From assembly GCF_040939455.1 (NCBI RefSeq), contig NC_134122.1:29667501-29731500 (forward strand): a stretch of 64,000 nt of DNA, in the 5' to 3' direction. Source of the stretch: Microcebus murinus. Its lineage: Eukaryota > Chordata > Mammalia > Primates > Cheirogaleidae. Below are positions 1 through 11,450 of this stretch, piece by piece. The position numbers and the translations under genes are program-made. The first letter of the stretch is position 1, and each line of letters starts with the position of its first letter. Under the pieces are notes generated by a model that saw only the letters and a list, made by a program, of their open reading frames with translations, did not search any database and was not told the DNA's origin.

Positions 1-1307
1 AAAAAAAGGCAGCTTAAGATTTATCTGAAAAGGAAGTGGAAAGTTAAAGTTGCTGGAGCTCTCATTACTGTCTGTCTCGCTTACCGTAATTAAAAAATGC
101 CTGAATGATCTTAATAACACATGATTCAGCTGACAAGCACTAATTGCCCTGTATCAGGCCAAGAGAAGATGAATGTTGTCAAGAAAACCACAAGTCAGAC
201 AAGCTGATTCTCTGTGAGTCTGACACCGTGTTCCCGTGTACAGACCAGTTTTTACTGGAGTCTTTCCAGCGTCAAAAGCAGCTCTCCACCTTCCCATTAA
301 TTCTGGGCGCTCGCAGGCTGGGTTGTTTGTGGCCGCTGTTCCTCCCCGGCTAGGGATTGGGCTGCAGACAAAGTGTAAATACGTTTCTCGCTCTTATCTC
401 GGTCCTTTATAAGAAAAGAAATCCACTTCCCTTCAATACTAATGCCCTGGTGGGCTTGTCAGTGAATTACCTGGTATTTGGGAATTGATTTCCTGACGCC
501 GCAGATTTGTCGAGAATTTCTTCTGCCTTTTCAGTGATTTGACAGAACCCGTTGGGCTGCAGGATCCCGTGGTTGGGTGTCTCACCTGCAAAGAAAAGGG
601 AACTGACACCTCTTTGTCACTTGCATATCCAGAAACCTCCTTGAAGGTGGAGATTTTTGAGGAAGGAGGGGGTAGACAAATGATACTGGCTTTTTCCTGC
701 ACTTTTACAGAACAGCCGAGCCATTTTGTCATAATAAAACCAAATCCCAGTCTTCAGGAGTCTGAATCTCATATTGAAATTTGGTTTCTAAAAAAGGGGG
801 GCGCAGTGCCTCTGTACCTGAGCAGTGCACTTGTCAGAGAAGGGGTCAGGTCTATAATTAGTGTGGCCTTGGTGCCCCTGACTGCGCCTGTGTGCATGGG
901 TCCCCTTGGCACCATGCCCTGTGCTAGAGGGTGAGGCCACCTGCAATGGGGAGAGCTGGGCATGGTACCTGGACAAGGGGTGAGAGAGGCACAGTGGCTT
1001 AGGTCACCAAGTCCAGACCAGTATCTTCTGTGACAGCCCTGTCCCTGCCCTCTGGAGAGGCTGGTAATTGGGAGTGGAGTGGGTGGCTCTGAAGCCTGGC
1101 AGAGCTGGGCTGTGGCCATGGCTGTAGCACCTGCTGGCTGTGGGGCCAAGGGCACACAGCTCTCAGCATCTCTGACCCTGTTATCTGGGAAAGGGCAGTG
1201 ACCTCACGGGGCCATTTAAGGTTTGCACGAGGGAGGGCTCATTGCATTGGTGTTTAGTACAACGCTTGGCGAGGGGCAGGGGCCAGTCTGCGGTAGCCTA
1301 ATTGTTA
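1..1307. other. Unique intronic sequence, nothing recognised
   Basis: I see no gene, RNA or clear repeat. Open frames on both strands around 539-1155 show no recognisable domain and no convincing splice-site framing. Confidence 0.5.
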
Positions 1308-1622
1308 CAGGGTAAACATCCCTCATCCAAGGAGTGCTTGGGGCCACAAGTGTTTCGGATTTTGGATTTTTGAATGTTTGCATATACATCATGAGATATC
1401 TTGGGGATGGGACCCAAGTCTAAACTTGAAATTCATTTATGTTTCATATATATCTTATATATATAACTTGAAGGTAACTTTTATACAATATTTAAAGTCA
1501 TTTTGTGCACAAAACAAAGTTTGTGTTAAATATTTATATGTGGAATTTGCCGCTTGTGGCATCATTCTGGTGCTCAGAAAGCTTTGGACTTTAGAGCATT
1601 TCGGACGGGGAGGCTCAGCCTG
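1308..1622 (+). mobile_element. Tigger-type (pogo/mariner) MITE
   Basis: It begins cagggtaaacatccctcatc directly after TA. It contains the phrases gtgtttcggattttggattt and tcttggggatgggaccc, and ends with an agcatttcgga...ctcagcctg remnant of the opposite terminal repeat. This matches my memory of a widespread short Tigger-related element of placental mammals whose inverted ends read as variants of ggattagggatgctcaacct. The family name is uncertain, and the right-hand TA duplication has decayed to TG. Confidence 0.7.
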
Positions 1623-2126
1623 TGTTGCCTCAGCTGGAGGAGGTGGGTGAGAGGGTTCGTATGGCCTGCTGCAGTGAATTTTGCACAATTGCTTTAAGCA
1701 AAGGCACTTGGCTCCTAGTAGAAAGAGGCAGATAAGGCTGGTAAATAAATAAGCACAATGCGTAGGTAAGTAATCCACTAATTTGTTGAATTAATTGTGG
1801 TTACAGTTGCTGAGTGTTTCCCGCTGCAAGGGTGGTGGCCATCCCACAGGAGTGCCTTGGAGCCACCCGCCACAGAGTGGCTGGTTTAGCCTAGTTGGCA
1901 AGTGTCTCTTTTCAGAGTCAGAGACCTGTTCTCCTGGAATTGAAATAAAATTATTATTACTTTTTAAAAGACTACCCTAAAGGCAGTTGTGCATTAAAAC
2001 ACCCACGGAAATAAAGCCTGAGGACTCTTTTTGGTTTCCATTCAGGTGCCACTGTGTTTGGTGGCATCTCTCATCACCTTTTTACTTTGGCACGCAGGGC
2101 CTCGCTCACTCAGCAGGGGAGCAGCC

Positions 2127-2175
2127 CACACAGTAGGTGCCCGGCACACAGTAGGTGTTCTGCACACAGCAGGTG
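2127..2175 (+). repeat. 18-bp tandem repeat, three copies
   Basis: The 13-mer cacacagtaggtg occurs at 2127 and 2145, and as cacacagcaggtg at 2163, an exact 18-bp period. The motif resembles the tail of MIR/L2 elements on the reverse strand, so this may be a small expansion inside an old SINE tail. Confidence 0.8.
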
Positions 2176-3044
2176 CTCAGAATGTGTTCCAGGAGGAACC
2201 AACACAGGAATCTGCATGTGGGTCCCTGGCCTTTCTCAGCAGGTGTGGGATGGCATCATCCTTTTGTGGTGCCTGGTGACCTCTGGGGCCATTGGAGGCC
2301 TGGATGTCCCTGCTGGGTACAGTGACCCAGTCGCCTTGTTCCCTGTCTCGCCGAGCTTTGGCTGTCCTGCGATTTGAAAATCAGGGATAAATCCTCTGCA
2401 GGCTCCTGAGGCCCTGCCGGTGCGTGTTCAGAGTATCCGCACCTCTGTGTGGTGGTGTGTCACCTTTGTTTAATTTATGCGTAGCCCTGAGTCACTGGGA
2501 GCGGATCTGGGGAGTCCAGATCGATGACTAATTTCAGAGTCTAACATTGTTGGTTCGGTTTTGAAATTTTAGGCTGTGAAAGGGATGGTTGCTCATTTTG
2601 TTGTCTTCATATCTTAGCGATTTTTTTTTTCCTATATAGCAGTGGTGCTCATTTACTCTGATTATTACTTTTTTAAAAAAAATCCAGTTATTTATATTAT
2701 GGGGTGAGTCTGTCACACAGTCTGAATATGGAGTGTTGCCCTCCTTTTACTCAAGAGCCTGCCAGTGATTTCTGTTTACAACGGAAGTATTGAAATTATT
2801 ATACATTGGGATGAAATTAGCATAAGACAGAAAAATTGTTGACTTCCCTGAGATTTTTGTAATATGTACATATAGAGAAAACTTGGCTTTGGTTTGTAAA
2901 GCCATTTCTATTTTTTGTTGTGCTTCTATTAGCTGGTGTCATAGAGCCCCCACGGTGTGCCAGAGCGGGGAGAGGGTAGGGGGAATAGAGTCCCCGGTCA
3001 TGGATCTTGCAATCTGTCATCTGTAGTTAAGTTTTTTCCTTTTT

Positions 3045-3115
3045 CTTTTTTTTTAAATTTTCAATTTTTAATTGTGGGTACGTAAAAGTTGTGCCTATTC
3101 ATGGGGTATATATGA
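3045..3115. mobile_element. L1 3'-region fragment, left piece
   Basis: The stretch ttaattgtgggtacgtaaaa followed by ttcatggggtatat resembles a common L1 3'-region sequence. The match resumes at 3279 after a nested Alu monomer. Confidence 0.55.
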
Positions 3116-3278
3116 TTTTTTTCTTTTTTTGGAGACAGGATCACACTGTGTCGCCCCGACTAGAGTGCCGGGGTGTCATAGCTCACTGCAGCTTTTAACT
3201 CCTGAGCTCAAGCGATCCTCCCATTTCGTCGGCCTCCCAAAGGGCTGGGATTACAGGCATGACCACCTCGCCCGGCCC
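3116..3278 (-). mobile_element. 7SL-derived Alu monomer (FLAM-like), inserted in L1
   Basis: Reading the + strand gives T-rich sequence, then ggagacaggatcacactgtg, agctcactgcagc, ctcaagcgatcctcccat, and finally cctcccaaagggctgggatt and cgcccggcc. This is one reversed Alu-type monomer of about 150 nt with no second arm. It splits an L1 fragment, so it is younger than that L1. Confidence 0.85.
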
Positions 3279-3345
3279 ATGTACAAACATGCAATGCGTA
3301 ATGATCCTATCAGGGTAACTGGGATATATATCTGTAGTTAGTTTA
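3279..3345. mobile_element. L1 3'-region fragment, right piece
   Basis: It contains catgcaatgcgtaatgatcc followed by tatcagggtaactggg, the expected continuation of the L1 sequence interrupted at 3116. Confidence 0.5.
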
Positions 3346-4654
3346 GAATCTCCCTGATACATTCCCAGAAAGAACTCCTTGCTCTTCTCTCACTATTAGA
3401 TACCTGCTTTTCTCTCTGGTAATTGTTGCAGTGTTTGCTTTTTAGATGGGGCGGGTAAGGCCATGTGCCCATGGGGGTCTTATCCCAAAGACGCTGTGCT
3501 GTTTTGGACCAGGTGATTGTTCAAACCCTGCTGCGGAGTGGGCGAGTGTTCAACTCACTCTCTCAACACTGTCCCAGAGTGCCTGGGAAACAGGCCTTTC
3601 CTCCAAGAACGTGGACTAGCTAATAGGCGGTGTGCTAGACAAAAATACATGTGATCGTCAATTTCATGGATTACAGATAATTCCGTTTAATGTCCTTTTT
3701 TTTCCTTTTTGCAAATTCCTATGCATTATAGAACATTGACTTTAGCATGGAAAGTGCTTAATACTTGATTTGGCGCTTTAATGGATATTTACACAGTGAC
3801 ACCACAAATGTTGGATAAACAGGGGATTTGTTTTAATGAGATCTTCAGTGATTTGAAGCCGTTTTCCTCCTTGCCTTCTGGAATCCGGGGCTCCGGTTCT
3901 GCTGGTTTGGGAGCTGCAGCAGCAGAGGGGCTGCAGGCCTCTCGATAGTGAGCCTGCACTTGGTCTCCCTCTCATTTCCTCACTGTGTTGCAGGCGCTTT
4001 GAAGCCGTTGCATCCTCCCCTCTCTTGCTGCGTCCTCTGCAGCGCCTATTCTGTGATTTGCATGTAGCGGAAATATTTGTTGAACCGAATTATTTTTACA
4101 CACGAGCCTTTCATGTGGCCAACATTTTGAGGTCTGTTTCCTTTGGCTGGAGGCTGGGAGGAATCTTCCAGTTCATTATAAAGAGCTTGCGATAGCCTCA
4201 GGGCAAGGAAGCCCTGACCAGGGCTGGATGTGGCCCTGTCTCTTGCTGGGAGGGTCTCCAGCCAGGAGGGGAAGGAGGTGAGTGCCCAGATACCCCTCTG
4301 CAGTGTTTACGTGGAGGTGTCACTGGTAAGTGGTGACAGTCCAACAGGGAAGGCCTTTGGATTGAAGCTGTTGGAAAAGCAAGTTCTTCCGCAGGCTCAG
4401 AGGAGGAAGAGGGAAGAGAGAGGAACCACAGATGGGGGGATTCTCCCCAGGAAGCCCCAGGGCTCAGAGTCCCCGTGTCCAATAAGGTCCAGCTCAGGAC
4501 TGCAGCCCCCCTTGCCCCACCTCCCCAAGCACAGGGCAGGCATGGCCTCAGAACGACTTCCTCTTTGTGTCTCCTGGACTAGTTAATAAATATGAATGTT
4601 TTCCAAAGATGTCTTGCCCAGCTTTTCCTGCTGAAGCTGTTGGCTTAAAGGAAT
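3346..4654. other. Unique intronic sequence, nothing recognised
   Basis: No interspersed repeat or coding signal. The sequence becomes GC-richer after 3900. Confidence 0.45.
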
Positions 4655-4865
4655 AACAACACTAGCTTACATTTATGGAATATTAACTCTTTGCCCAGGA
4701 CTCTTTTGAGCTCTTCACAGGTGTTGACTCAGTCACTCCTCACAAGCTGATAGGGCAGATGCTGCGGTCACCACCATTTACAGGGGAGGAAACTGAGGCA
4801 CAGGGCCATTCCTGGACTGGCCCCATGAGCAGGTGGCAGGTTTGGAGTTCTGTGCCTCTGTGGGA
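4655..4865 (+). mobile_element. MIR SINE
   Basis: In order it shows cttacatttatggaatatta, ctcttcacaggtgttgactc, and tttacaggggaggaaactga followed by ggcacagggcc. This is the order of the MIR consensus, including the typical middle segment about three quarters through. Confidence 0.8.
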
Positions 4866-6489
4866 GGCCATTCTGAGAGTGACAGGTGAGGAGTTTCTCA
4901 GGCCTCTCTAGATGTCCTGATAGACCTGAATGTGGGTGAAACCCTCTTGGGGTGCAGTCAGCACCTTCCTAGGTGTCCCGGTGACCCTGCAGGGATTGCC
5001 CTCGATGCAGTGCCCAGCTTTTTGTGGACTTTTCTGTTGACTTGGCACCTGACAAGGTGCAGGCTTTTGCCGTCACACATGGTGCTCGCTGGGGAGAAGC
5101 CAGACAGGCTCCCCTGCCCACTGAAACCTTAGGGTCCCGTGCCAGGGCCCTTGCGCATGTGCAGTGCACATTTGGAGAAACCTGTTCTTTTAAGTCTCCC
5201 CACCAGCCCGGCTGATGTCAGGTTATTCTGCAGGAAAGTGTACAGAGCAGGGGCTGCAGGTCCCATGGTGGTTGGGTGGGCTCTGGACTTTGGAGATGGC
5301 CCCCACGGCCACCTGGTCCTCTTCCCTCCCACGGGCTCGGGGCATGTTGTGATTTGGAGGCATGTGAGAGCTCATGGTTGTTTTCTGGCCCACCTGGGTC
5401 TGCTGAGGGGGACGTGCTGCTCCACAGGCCACAAAAGGAGTCCTCAGGTCTCAGCCGCAGGGCAGCCCCCTCCCTGCTGTCTCCCCTCAGCACAAGTGAC
5501 ACATGCCATTGTCCCGAGGACAGATCAGGCAAAGCAGTTGGACCCAAGAACAGATTTGCTTACAAATGAGATCAGTGATGGGTGCTGTTGGTGTCACTGG
5601 GTTTCAGGCTGGCAAGGACCCTTTTGCAGTGAAGCTTTGGAAGGGGCTCCGCTAGTGGGGGTTTCTGGGAGTGGCAGCCCCTGACCAGGGTGGCGTATCC
5701 TGCCCTCTTCCTGGCAGGGGCAGAAGCTTACTACCCTTGTTAACCACTCCCCTGTCCTCTCTTGTTCTGAAGTGGGAGTTCATAGAGGGTGAGGGCTCCC
5801 CACGACACTGGTGTCAGCATTGGGGGCATCTGGAGGACCCCCAAACTGCTGATGCCCTGGCCCTGATGGGGACATCCGGGAGGAGCTGGTGGCCAGGACA
5901 GAACCCTCAACTGTTTGGTACACGTCAGTAAATGGCATCATCCTCTGGGACTTGTTCTCATATGACATTTCTTGCTCTTAGTGCCATTGGATTGAAAAAC
6001 CAAAGCCTACAACTGTATGGGGTGATGATGGTGACCTTTATTTTGTTTAGAAGCATTGTACCGTTTCTCAGGTCCTTCTTGATTTATGTGCAGCTCAGCA
6101 CCTGTGGGTTCCCTCACTCTGGGAGAACACACTCATCGTCAGGGAACCCCGTAGTGCGTGAGTTTGAATTTAGGGATTTCCAGGATAAAGTGCACTGAGA
6201 GTCAGTGAGTGCCATTCTTGAGTGTCTTCCTTGTGCCTGGCCCTGTGCTTTATCTCATTTGATTCTACTATGTAATAAATTGAATCAGATTTGTTCCTAG
6301 GTTTATATATATATCTGTGTATTCACATTTACTTCTAAGTAAATTCACTTAACACTGTTGGTTTAGTGTGTTTCTCTGTGTCTACACTGTCAGCTTGATA
6401 CCTTGTTCACTGTGGTCATTTAGATGCCTCAGTTACATGAGTGAATGAATGAACGAATATGGCTCATTTGTTCCTTTCTCTCCAGGATC
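4866..6489. other. GC-rich intronic sequence with chance open frames
   Basis: It contains a 181-codon open frame (5139-5684) overlapped by several others in different frames, with no domain resemblance. A weak MIR-like piece lies near 6200-6280. Confidence 0.45.
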
Positions 6490-6615
6490 CGGTATGTAGG
6501 AGATGGTGGTTAAGGTTTGCCAAGTGCAGTCAGTCCTCACAAAAACCCTACAAAGTTGGCATCACCCGTATTTTGCAGGTCAGAAAACTGATGCTAAGAG
6601 AGAAAGTGTTTTCCC
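6490..6615 (+). mobile_element. MIR SINE fragment
   Basis: The string cagtcctcacaaaaacccta, then gttggcatcacc, ttttgcaggtcagaaaactg and atgctaagagag parallels the MIR middle and 3' portion. Confidence 0.65.
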
Positions 6616-6708
6616 TGAGGGTCTTCAGACGGCTTGTGCAAGAACCATCTGCTTCCTTCTAAAACCCAGTGTCCCCTTTTCCTATTCCAGGTATACTTTG
6701 GCCTTTGG

Positions 6709-6764
6709 TTTTTTTTTTTTAATTCCCCTCTAGTTTTTTTTTTGTTTTTGTTTTTTTTTTTTTA
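6709..6764. repeat. T-rich low-complexity run
   Basis: Three long T runs are separated by short interruptions. It could be the decayed tail of a reverse-strand retroposon, but no body is recognisable next to it. Confidence 0.7.
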
Positions 6765-8116
6765 CATTAAGCTTTAAAGGGTTTATGAAATGGCCTTAAA
6801 GAGCAAACCCACGTTTTCCCTTTTGAACACATCCCGTGCATGTGAAATGTTCCGGAAGTAATGTCTCAAAAGAAGGAATTCTGCAGCGGTGCGCACGTGC
6901 TGGAACTCCCCTTCGATCCCAGCGATACATGCTCCGTTTTCTGGAAATCTGAGCCTTTCCACCTTCACTCAGTGTAGACGGGGTACTGGAGACATGGCTG
7001 CCCTGAAAGCGGAACCATCTCTGCTGGCATGCGGAGGACGTCCCCAAGGATTTGGGGGGAGAGAAGGCCAATGGTGGGGACTGACTGGAGGAAGAGGGTG
7101 CTAGGAAAACACTGCTCACAGATGAACAGGTTTAGTACTCATTCACTCATTCACTCAGTCACTCATTCATTCACGTAATTGAGGCATCTTCTTCCTGATG
7201 TGAAGGGCTGGTGTGGAATCACCGGTGTCTTGGCAGACGGGCTTGACAGGGAGCCCTGAAGCTGGCAGTGTTCAGGGACCCTGGGGAAGCCTGCCTGGCG
7301 GCTCACAGCAGCAGTCCCAGCCTGGCACCTGGGATCAGAGGGTACAGGTCAGAGAAGGGCAGGGCGCCAGGCCCAGAGATGCTGAAGTCCCAGATGGTGA
7401 TCAAAATGGGGACACGAGAGCTGGGGGGTCAGAGCCCACTGGAAGAAAGGCCATCACCCCTTGTCGCCCCCACCGTAGGTCAGAGCTGGCTGGAGAGCCC
7501 AGCCGGTAGTCTGTCCTGGGCGGGAGTGTTCTTGGAGTCAGAGTGAAACACGAGCCTTGCATTTTTAAGCTTTTGGTTTTGGGGTCAGTGTGGGGGAAAA
7601 CTCTGAGTCTCTTTTGTAAATATTCTGTGAAGTGGGAAGTATGGGGGGGAAAACAAAACAAGATAAAAAAAAATCTCTCAGTTCTACTTTGTCTATTTTC
7701 ACTCCCTGCTAGAACACAGATCTGCCTTCCTGTTTTCTGAATTGTATTTATTCTAACTATCATTTAATCATTATTTACTTAATGCATGGGACAGGTTAAC
7801 CTTGAACTTTCGTGGCTGAGCTGTTGCCGCATCTACCGCTTCTCACTTTCCATGCTAACATGAGATCTTTTTTATTTCTGAAGTGTGGTTTGACATTGTT
7901 TAGGCTGTTGCTTGCTTCTTATTTTTAACTCTTCTTTTGTCACTTAAGTAGGATGTCTTAATTCTTATTTAGTGTTAGCAGAATTTTTTTTTAATATGAT
8001 TTCGTGTTGAGTTTTGAACACTTTCCTAGGGTGGTATCTTTTAGAATTATTATGGATTCTGTATTTTTGTTCTCAAAGCCATTTAACTATTAGATGTAGA
8101 CGAAAAACACTCTGTT
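6765..8116. other. Unique intronic sequence
   Basis: Apart from the TCAT repeat at 7136, nothing is recognised. 7550-8110 is AT-rich. Confidence 0.45.
7136..7176 (+). repeat. Tetranucleotide repeat (TCAT/TCAC)n
   Basis: Imperfect repeats of cattcactcattcactcagt type run for about 40 bp; likely a microsatellite. Confidence 0.85.
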
Positions 8117-8500
8117 TAACATGTTGACTGCCACCCTAGAAAAAAAATTTCTTTGGGGCCACTGTGTTTTATTATAAGAATAGAATAAAAACTTTGAAAA
8201 CAAATGCAACAAATGTAATGTGTACTTTTGTGTAGAATGCTTTTTCCTAAAACATACATCAATAAAAAAAATATAAAAACTTGAAAATTAGTAATGTAAA
8301 AAGTTATGTGAAAACTTGAAAAATAATAAGGGTAAAGTGTTTTTCTTGACTTGTCAGGCTTAAGTGTAACTTAAAGGTAAACATAAATAGAAAGACAAAA
8401 TTTATTGACTTCTATTCATTTAATCCACATTTTTAGAATTAAATTGTCAATATTGTAACAGTAGAAACATCAAGTAAGATTTTCATGAACCAACTGCAGA
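8117..8500. other. AT-rich segment, possible decayed DNA transposon
   Basis: The segment starts ttaacatgttgactgccacc and is conspicuously A/T-rich to about 8480, ending near a cgggggccaccc block. A TTAA followed by a ttgactgcc-like end is reminiscent of small piggyBac-type elements. No convincing second terminal repeat or duplicated TTAA was found, so the identity is open. Confidence 0.25.
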
Positions 8501-8734
8501 ATTTTGCCCGGGGGCCACCCGTCATGCAACACGTGTGCTACTGCATGGCAGCATGAGTTGCCTGCACAGCACGCGGCTCCCAAGGTAAAGAGACGTGTGA
8601 GTTACATATGCTTCACAAGGCTCTGGGCTCAAAACTAGGTTAAATACAATTTGCATGGCAATTAGTGTGTTAATTGTTTCATTTGGAACTCCAGTCCAGG
8701 GAGTTGGCTGTTTGTGGTCTGGGACTGGGTCTCC

Positions 8735-8845
8735 TGGCTCACTTAACTATTGGGGTGCACTGCTAGCCTGCGCCAGGTGCTGTGGGAATCCACAGAGGGT
8801 AAGACAGCCCCTGCTTCCTCGGAGCTATGTTCTGGAAGATCAAGA
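8735..8845 (+). mobile_element. L2-like fragment
   Basis: The phrases gcctgcgccaggtgctgtgg, gtaagacagcccctgcttcc and tcggagct resemble the L2-associated pattern in which 'ccaggcactgtgctgggcac' is followed by 'ccctgcctcatggagct'. Confidence 0.45.
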
Positions 8846-9089
8846 AGTCACACTTAGTGACTAGAAACCACCCAGAATGTGCTCCAGAGACCACAGGCTA
8901 GGGAAAACAGGGGGTGATGGTTCATGGAGACAGTGGCATTTGAATTCCAAATTTGGGGGTGTAGGTTTCAAATATTATTATCATTTGGGGACAGTAGTCT
9001 TTATTTTACCCTCTAAAGTCAAAGAAAGGGTGACTTGTTAAAATCAGTTGGTGTGGGTATTAGGTCTCCGTATGGAGAGAATGCTCATT

Positions 9090-11450
9090 TTTTCATCGTT
9101 TCCTCCATTGCATAATGTCAATAAATGTTAAGTGGAATTATTTGTAAGGCTTTGTTGTTAATTTTACTTTGTTTTACGTAGAATGCAGACTGGAAGCCCT
9201 GCGTGGGTATGGCTGCTGCCTGTTCTAGCTTTTTGTCCCCACGAATTGACTCCCTAAATGCTTGTTGAATGAATTAGGTCCCGGGAGCATCTCTTTAGTG
9301 TTAAGAACAGAGCGTTCGTCTGTGTCTGGTACCGCTCCTTGCTACGCGCTGACCAATGGCAAGCTGGAGACAGTTGGACTTCAGAAAACTGCATCTAGAA
9401 GCAATATGCTGGTCAGATTCTTCCAATTTTAGGTTTAGTGTTGCTCCTTTTTCTCCCATTTGGTGAAGTGGTGTAATGCTTTAGCACATTTTAAATAAGA
9501 TTACACAAGCTGCTGTTAGTTGGCATCAAGTGTCTTTTAATCTGGAGAGAAAATGTTACCTCCTTCATTTGCAAAACAGAGTGTTTCTGGCACCATATCC
9601 CAGAGTGTCTTCTGGTTGTTCTGTTTTTCAAAACTTATTGTGGGCTTCTAATTACCCTCATTTAGACGTCCAGGACAGAAATTGCCACTTCAACAAGAAA
9701 ATTTTGTAATGAGCCGGAGGAAATGGGCTCATCATTACTATGTTATATGCAGCCTAAAAATCTATGTGGATTTTTATTTTGCAAGAATGTGACTGTTTAA
9801 TTGAAAAATGTTGTTAAAATGTGTTTTCCCTTCCCATCAGTGTGTTGTTAATGCTTATACATCCAAGCTAGAGTCAGTTACAATTGGTGCCCCTTTGCCA
9901 AAATACTTTTCATTTTTGTGCAGAATTTTGTGATGCTACATCTATTTTTGTTTAATTAGGCCCTGCAAGAAAATGAGGGAGAGTTGTATTTAAATTTTTA
10001 GACCATTAAAGGGCCTAAGACTATCTTAGATGAAAGGCTCAAAAAAATTAGCTTTAATATTTATTGTATGAATAAAACCGATAGGGAGGACATTTCCAGA
10101 GACCCTTTCTCTTTCTCCTTCTTCAGACAGCTGGCTAAAATTAATTGCAGGACTGAAAGCAGGCATGTTTGCTAGTTTTTCTTGTTCTGTTACTAGAAAA
10201 TAACTCTTTAAGGGGGACTAGAAATGCTTAATCTCCTTGTATTTTTCCAGCAAGCTGTAAATTTTATAACTCACCCATATAATAAAAATGCTTGTTGATA
10301 ACATCATGTTTTGATTTTTGATAGAGCAATCCTAATTTCTACTTTCATTGGAATTCCTTTAAAAATTCTAATCTAGAAAACAAAACCATGTATGAAATAT
10401 TTGCCTTGTAAATGGAAAGTTCTTCAAACACCCCTATTCCAGGGCTGTGGAATCAAGCTGGCTGGCTCGTGGCCCAAAAGAAGCCTGGTAAGAAGTGTGT
10501 TTTGGGCATGGCCTGTCACCCTGCCTCTTGTGACGTTCTTTTCATCATTTGAGCAGCCAGGCATCCCTTTGGGCCAAAGATTCTCACGTAGAAAAATGGA
10601 CAGACCCGGCTGTGTGCCTATGTTGATATTAATGGGCAGAAAGAGAAGGGGAGCTCTCTGTCTGGCTTGAGCTCTTGTGTTCCTCTCCTACGTTTGATTT
10701 CCCAAATTGGATTGGCTGTCGTGATTGAAAAGATTGTCAGCACTATGTAAATGAGAAGGAGAAGTGAAAGTGCATCTCATGCAGATAATTTCTATGTAGA
10801 TAATTTGCCATAAAAATTTATATTGCAGTCCTTAAAACCTTCGGAGATTTAGTCTGTCTAGGGAAAGGTGATTTATATGGTATTAAAACACTTTTTATGT
10901 TCCAGTCCTTTAGATTTAATGTTTATTGCCTATAAAAATGAAATCTTCTTGTGGATATTTAAAAGTTTTGGTACTGTGTGAAATATATATTCAAGTTAGG
11001 AATGCTTTGGAGATGTTGTAAATAAGTGACAGTCCTTTGCCCCAAAGTCTGCGCTGTCGTCTGGGCCCACGTCTCCGCTGTGTGCACTTGGCATGTTGCA
11101 CAGGCCTGGGGTGTCATCAGCAGGGCGAGGTTGCCAGAGAGGAAAATATTTTATGTGGCGGATCGTGTTGGTTTTCCAAAAAAATTTTAATTAGCTAACC
11201 AGTATAGAACTATTGTAATTCCTCAGAAAGTTATGCAAGGTGTGACCAGAATTTCATTCAATCTGCAGAACTACGTGAATTATGGCCCAGGTTTGAAGGA
11301 ATGGAAGTACTCTGGCATTGCAATCAATATCTAGTGCAAAGCAGTTTGTAGACTTTTGCAGCCCTTCAGATTCCTAATGGGATCCTTTAATGCTGATCTT
11401 AAATAAAACTCTCATGAAGTAAATAAATTATACGGCAGGGGTGGCACTGC
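9090..11450. other. Repeat-poor AT-rich intronic block
   Basis: About 2.3 kb with no recognisable interspersed repeat apart from a possible short MIR tail near 9255. It has many TAAT/ATTA motifs (for example ttaattagctaacc near 11190). Such repeat-poor stretches in introns of developmental regulators often contain conserved enhancers. That is an inference from composition only. Confidence 0.35.

Noticed and set aside
5139..5684. 181-codon forward open frame
   Set aside because: It overlaps similar-length frames on both strands in a GC-rich stretch, has no recognisable domain and no exon-like boundaries.
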